From: Phoronis australis | Lineage: Eukaryota; Phoronida; Phoronidae | Assembly: GCA_002633005.1 (NCBI GenBank) | Contig: NMRA01000585.1 | Location: 6,030 to 68,029, forward strand | Reading direction: 5' to 3' | Length of the DNA stretch: 62,000 bases | Shown: piece by piece, positions 56,670-62,000 of the stretch | How positions within the stretch are numbered: position 1 is the stretch's first letter | How the letters are laid out: every line of letters begins with the position of its first letter | Translations under genes and position numbers: made by a program | Notes under the pieces: generated by a model | The model's database searches: none | What the model was told of the DNA's origin: nothing | What the model saw: the letters and a program-made list of their open reading frames with translations, nothing else

Positions 56670-59449
56670 TGATACTTGTATATTTATTGGGCAAATACTT
56701 TCTGTGTTGTGTTTAAAGATGTATTTCCATGCTCCTAACTTATGCTAATGTATAGTAAGAACTAAACAACAATGCTATTTGAATATCATCTACGCTTGTT
56801 GTATTCATTAACACCTTGTAAATGTGAAAACAAAAAATTCTGCTAATCTATGACCTTTGCACTAATGACGTACCTCGTGTGCTCACATAGTCCGCATCAT
56901 GCAGTGATACTTACTGGACACAGTCGATCATTGTCAAAACAAAATTCATTCTTAAAAACAGTTGTCAATTTTCAACCAACTTCATATCCACATCATCGTG
57001 CCTGTATGTTGCTTCTAACTAATTTGACTAAGCAATTACAGAGATAAGGAATTAGGTGCAAGTTCCACTTTAATATTTTAATAAAGAAAATTGAATTAGT
57101 TGATAAAGTAACATTACTTGAGAATATCCATCAGTCAAAGATAAGCAACTGAGGCAACCAAGGTTTGTCAGAGGGCAGTATTTTGGTAGACATTGACTTT
57201 GTTCTTTCATGTATTATGATGTTTTAGGGAGTGTTGGTTGCTACTAAAGGTTAACTTTGGTTTTGGATTGTGGCTCAGAGAGCAGGTTAACTTCACAGTA
57301 AATAGGTGGATTTAGCAATGTATTTTCGACGCAGTGTGAACGGTTGACTTCCAGTTTGTCTCAGTAATTAGTAGGTGTTGTTGAACAGATATAACGGCAG
57401 GTGTTGTATTGATTTCTTTCAAAGATTAGTTGTTGACGGTGCTTGCCATCAAAACTGGCAAGAAACCCTCTCCCAAGATGAAATTTTAGGACATCAACTT
57501 CTCAAGGCAGCCAGCGATTGCCACGTTGGAACGATGACGATTTACTTAAAGGGAAATTTTGACTCTTGAGCAGGCTTAAACAGCCGATCCAAACAAAGGC
57601 GGTGTGGGTTGGCAAGAACTTGTTTTTTTGTACACTATACGTTCAGTGATTTTTAAATGTAAAGAATCCAGAAAATACATGGATAAATTGAAACAAAATG
57701 CTTACCCTGCCAAAATAATGATTATAATTAGAACAAAATATGAACAAGTAACCAGTCACTGCCCGCTATTAGCAAACCCTAGGCAGTGACCCTTGGTGAT
57801 AACTCCAATGTCATCGATGTTAAGTTTCGCATTGTAGCGAAGCGTCAACACTTCGCTGTTAAATCCACCTCCTTACTTCAGAGTTAACTTCGATTCAAAT
57901 GTTCCCATTGACCGAAGCTTCGGCAATTCCGAAACTTCAGAGCCAGTGGCAAAAGCCTTTAAGAATAACAAATCTGTTTATTAGAATATATAACAAAACA
58001 TAATTTAAAAAGGTTGTCTGGCTTGGCTTCTCTTCTGCCAATGAGCTTCAAATGATTTCTAGTAAGTTTCTGTGAAGTACTATAAGAAGGTAAAATTAGA
58101 CTTATAGAACTATTATCAGTCTATAATTGTTAATTGTTCCCATGGTTTACCTGTTTACAAGGCTTACATAAATTAGTGCAGCATTCATTCGGGGAGATAA
58201 CTCCTATAGAACAGGTGTAGGGGACATGCCACTCAGAAGGATGACTTTCCCCACATGCGGTTTCCTTACAAGTTCAGAGGGTGCTATTTCTGATAAAATT
58301 TTCGACAACAGGGTGCCTTCTCCAACAAAATTGTCAACAACAAGGTTCACTTGAGGATTTCGAAACTGCAAAAGGTTGATTTTTTCTACTATACAAATCT
58401 ACAGAAGGGTTTTTAGTTCAAAAATATTGGTTTGGACAACGTGGCCACCCCACGTAAAAATATCAAGGCCTGTGTTACTAATGCCGATGCTTGGTCTTTG
58501 ATTGAATTTAACTGCTCAAGTTCGCTTTGCAGTAAATAGGTGGATTTAACAGTGAACTCTCAACTTCGGTGTCCATCGAAGTAGAATCTTGCCAGGAATC
58601 ATTGTACTGTGACAGTGGTGAAGGCCTGAATATGTCACCTTGTAGTACTTGTAGCTTCAATCACGAAATCACTGATGCTTCGCTAGTACGGTCAACTTGG
58701 GTCCCATCGAAGTGGCCTGAGGAGCCACTGTTATCGTCAACAACTGTTATCGTCAACAACTAAAGGGCAGCTTATAGTTGCTGAGATTTTTCTCGAAAAA
58801 TCACCAATTGAATTAGAAATAAGTTTATGTTAATTAGCACATATAAATGTTCTCAAATTGTCACATTAAAAAAATATTAACATGACGCAATGCATCAGCA
58901 CTGCCTTGCGATTACTTAGAAAGTTAGATGATGACACCGTCGCTTGCCATTTACTTCGATGTCCGTTAACTACCAAAGGTGGTATGAACGGTTCAGTTAA
59001 CTTCGCTGTTTACGGCGACGCTGTTTACGGCGACGCTCTGTTCAAACTGGAGTTAAGTCAGTATGACAGGGCCTAATAACTCTCCGATGACTTGTTGACT
59101 GTGGTCTTAGTTCATTCTTATCAAATTTGCCATTCCCTTCCAATAAGTCCAATTAAAATGTAAATTTTCAAACCCCCCATGACTGGCTTAGATGCATCTT
59201 TATATCTGGCAATGATTTGGAATATTTTAGGGGGACATAGGAGTGGTTTGTCATCAGTATTAAGATGTTGACAGTTGTACCTGATGGAACTGGTTTTACT
59301 GGATTTGATTGATGAGTGACTCACGGTAATTATTAAAATTTCAGGTGTAATAGAAATCCCCTTGGACTGTTCAAAGAGCTTGAAATGTTAGTGTTGTTAC
59401 ACCCAAGTAAGGATGGACATTTCTCTGATGCCTAACCAGTGGTTATAGG
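56670..59449. other. Flank upstream of bestrophin gene
   Basis: Contains a GTAAATAGGTGGATTTA word at 57299 and 58532, its inverse at about 57858, and several TTAACTTCG(C/A) words. These suggest a decayed repeat family. An acceptor-like TTATAG before 59450 suggests that a 5' untranslated exon of the bestrophin gene lies somewhere upstream. Confidence 0.4.
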
Positions 59450-59511
59450 ACAAGTTGAAGCTGAAAAAGTTTGACATTGAAGCAGCCAAATTTGAATTGG
59501 AAGGCAGTATC

Positions 59512-61083
59512 ATGACTGTGACTTACACATATAAAGTGGCGAATGCTCGCCTCTGTGGCTTCACTCGACTTTTATGCTATTGGAAGGGCAGCATTTACAA
59601 GATCATGTACAAGGAAATGCTGATTTATTTGGGCTGTTACGGACTTCTCAGTGCTGTCTACAGATTTGGTTTAAGAATTGACCAGAGAAGGTTTGTAGTG
59701 GTGTGATTTGTTAATTTCTTGCCGCAATTTATAATAATATTTATGTGGATTTTAGTCTGCTTTAAAATTGATGTGTATAACTATGTTCAGTTAAGAAATA
59801 ATCGCTAAATGTAATTATTGGTATCATAAAAAGTGATCATTGGTTTTCATATTTGGTCATACTTCTGGCCTTTATTACATATTTCCATTGACTTTTTTCT
59901 TCTTTACAGCATATTTGAGAAGGTGGTCTTGTACTGCCAAGAGTTCACCAACCTGATTCCACTCTCCTTTGTACTGGGTTTCTATGTTGCACTAGTTGTT
60001 GGCCGGTGGTGGAATCAGTATATGAGCATCCCTTGGCCAGATAGGTGAGTGATATAGCAAGGAAATGGTGAGCTGGAGCGACTCTTCTTTTGTAGCAAGC
60101 TAGTGGATCTATCGGTGTCTTTTGGCCATTTCAGACAAGCAATTTTTGTCACTAAACCAATCCATGAGCTCCATTCAGTCCATTTGTTTATCACATATAA
60201 TTAAGGGCTCGGCTTATTGAAAAATAATACAAAAGAAAAGGTTCCACTCCAAAACATGGACCAAAGCAATGGTTTTCATAGATGGCTCTGCATGGTACTT
60301 AAATTGGTGTTTTGCATTGTCTTCAAAACCAAGTTAGTTGTGATCAGTGAAGTCTCCAGTTACATATTATATCTGGTTTCATGTTAACTACGGTGTAATG
60401 ACTCTATATAATAATTATGACAGCAGCAAAATTATAGCTGTCAACAAAAGAAATCAAGTTATTGATTTTTCTCAATGTGGTCTACAAATATGCAACCATT
60501 GGGTTTTATATGCCTAGATTTTCAAAAAATCATTCATGATATTACGATTTTTGATTGGAAACTGATAACGTGTACTGTTTTGGTCTGACCAAACTGTACA
60601 ATTCTAGCATGAAGTCCTCGGATAGAAGCTGTGGTGTAGAGTAATAGGCAACACGCCTCGGGATTTCTTGTCATGGTGGCTGAACTAGAACTGCTAAATG
60701 TGTTGTCATGTACGATCTCTACCATCAACTGAAGTTAGGATTTTGCCAAAATAATGGTCATATCCATCATTTCACTGTAAATGGAATTTTGTTTGATTAC
60801 TTTTGACATGTTAAACACAAGTTGAACGTGACACTAGTAGCGACATTTATTGACATATTGCAATATGTATTGTAGATGAGTGCACTGGCTTAATTAATTT
60901 CCGTTATGCTTTGCAGGGTGATGACAAATGTGGCTGCATTATTGCATGGAAGTGATGAGAGAAGTCGTATGATGCGTAGAACCATAGTGCGTTACATCAA
61001 CCTGACCAGTATACTTCTGTTCAGAGCAGTCAGCGTTCCTGTAGCAAAGCGCTTCCCCACAATGGAACACATTGTTGATACAG
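59512..61083 (+). CDS. Bestrophin, N-terminal part (continues past window end)
   Basis: Coding exons 59512-59690, 59910-60044 and 60917-61083 with phases 2, 2, 1 and GT-AG introns. Together they give about 160 residues. Bestrophins are calcium-activated pentameric chloride channels of the plasma membrane or ER. The start [20 protein letters not shown] is the conserved N-terminus that takes part in calcium-clasp formation. [16 protein letters not shown] is the neck helix, keeping Ile-Phe-Phe at the positions of human BEST1 Ile76, Phe80 and Phe84. RWWNQY, PWPDR and the RFP motif (AKRFPTMEH) follow. No further exon in phase was found up to 62000, so the rest lies beyond the window. The group within the family cannot be told from this part. 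Confidence 0.93.
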
Positions 61084-62000
61084 GTTGGTTAAATATCCTT
61101 GCGCTCTCTTCTTGTCCCTTGTCTGAGTGTTGTCGCACTAACTAATACAAAGTCGCCTTTTTGTTTCCAGGTCTTGTTTCATAAATTCATTCTTACTTTG
61201 TTACAGTGTTATGTCAGTACCATTAGACATGTAGCATTTGGCAGAAGGATGCCTTGAATTTGAGTTTGAAGCCCTGGGCTTGCATTAGAGTTCAGCATGG
61301 TTTAATCGTTCAGTTAACTAATGGCATTTCCCATATTGTTTGATTTGGTTTGTTTTGTGAAGTGAAGGTTATAAATCAATAATATTTCACTTTCACAATT
61401 TGAACATGAACTTGTGTAGTTTCTCTTAAGTATTCAAATGCTTTTGTTTCCATCTTTCCTTAAAGTTGTAATCCACCTGATTCAACAAAACTTTCATGGA
61501 AATGAAAGTAAACTCTTCGTGGTATTTCAAAATTAGTTACTCTTGATTACAGGGTGAAGTGGGACTGGATATATTGTGCGCAACTGGTTGCCTTAAGGAT
61601 TTACGTTTACTGACTAATCCGCATCATCGTCCATTGAAACAAGAAATCCTACCAACAGAGACTCTTGTGTTGACTCGATCGTCAGAATAGAACAATTGCA
61701 AAGCACTGTTTTGTTGATATTCTAATCAAACAGTTCTCTCCTTGCAAGGTTCGCAACTGACTATATGCACAAATGGATCCTACCACTATGTGTAAGGATA
61801 CGGGTAAAATATGCAAAAAATTCTATGCAGTAGACATTTTGAGACGCAAAACTTAAAAAGCTCTGAGTGCTGATCTAGTGTGCTGCATAGGATTTTTCAT
61901 AATACCTTGAGTAATTTTGCAGCTGCCAACTCTCCTCATTTAAGCGGGAGGCTCCAGATTTTTTTTAGATTTTCTAAATCTTAGCTAGCAAAAAGCTTCT

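Noticed and set aside
61140-61600. Fourth bestrophin exon after TTTCCAG (61172) or GATTACAG (61552)
   Set aside because: Joining in phase 1 gives a stop within a few codons at both sites, and neither reads like the family's next block.

Overview
The window reads as animal (metazoan) nuclear DNA, probably from a marine invertebrate. Genes are split by GT-AG introns of about 0.7-6 kb, and the introns and spacers are full of eukaryotic transposon debris (Polinton/Maverick, THAP-bearing TTAA-target transposon, Penelope-like, LINE, hAT-like, tRNA-SINE and MITE families). No bacterial operon structure is present. The species cannot be named from the sequence. Two assembly gaps are present (32773-33609 and 52186-52227).

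Backbone: three head-to-tail plus-strand genes of the SLC16/monocarboxylate transporter (MCT) family occupy 4.0-15.7 kb, 21.3-31.1 kb and 37.4-47.6 kb. I rebuilt their exons from splice sites and reading phase. They give 517, 477 and 452 residues and share intron phases 1-0-1 at the same protein positions. All three keep the MCT start motif (D/E-G-G-W/F-G-W), the Y-F-x-K-(K/R)-L-G-L block, and the Arg of an S-G-(V/L)-G-R motif in TM8. An acidic residue in TM10 completes a pattern that points to the MCT8/MCT10 (SLC16A2/SLC16A10) branch, which carries thyroid hormone or aromatic amino acids. Copies 2 and 3 are the younger pair: exons are very similar, and blocks upstream, in intron 1 and downstream are still alignable. 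Copy 3 has the TM10 Asp changed to Glu and has lost the last coding exon by a phase change. Near the right edge (59.5 kb to window end) lies the 5' part of a bestrophin chloride-channel gene, also on the plus strand, running out of the window.

Mobile DNA: a 3.7 kb internally deleted Polinton with ~500 bp terminal inverted repeats and a perfect 6 bp target duplication sits in intron 3 of copy 3 and carries a broken type-B DNA polymerase gene. A 908 bp fold-back element with THAP-type start exons in both arms sits in intron 5 of copy 1, with a matching empty site beside it. A second copy of that family abuts the large gap. A near-perfect 241 bp palindrome of Penelope-like GIY-YIG sequence lies at 17.36-17.60 kb, and an 857 bp fold-back built of ACGCG-rich blocks lies in intron 4 of copy 2.

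Other relics: an immunoglobulin V-set-like fragment (minus strand, 12.2-12.6 kb), a protein-kinase-like pseudogene (50.3-51.3 kb), and a LINE reverse-transcriptase tail (48.4-48.8 kb). The spacer 52.3-59.4 kb is repeat-rich with no convincing gene.
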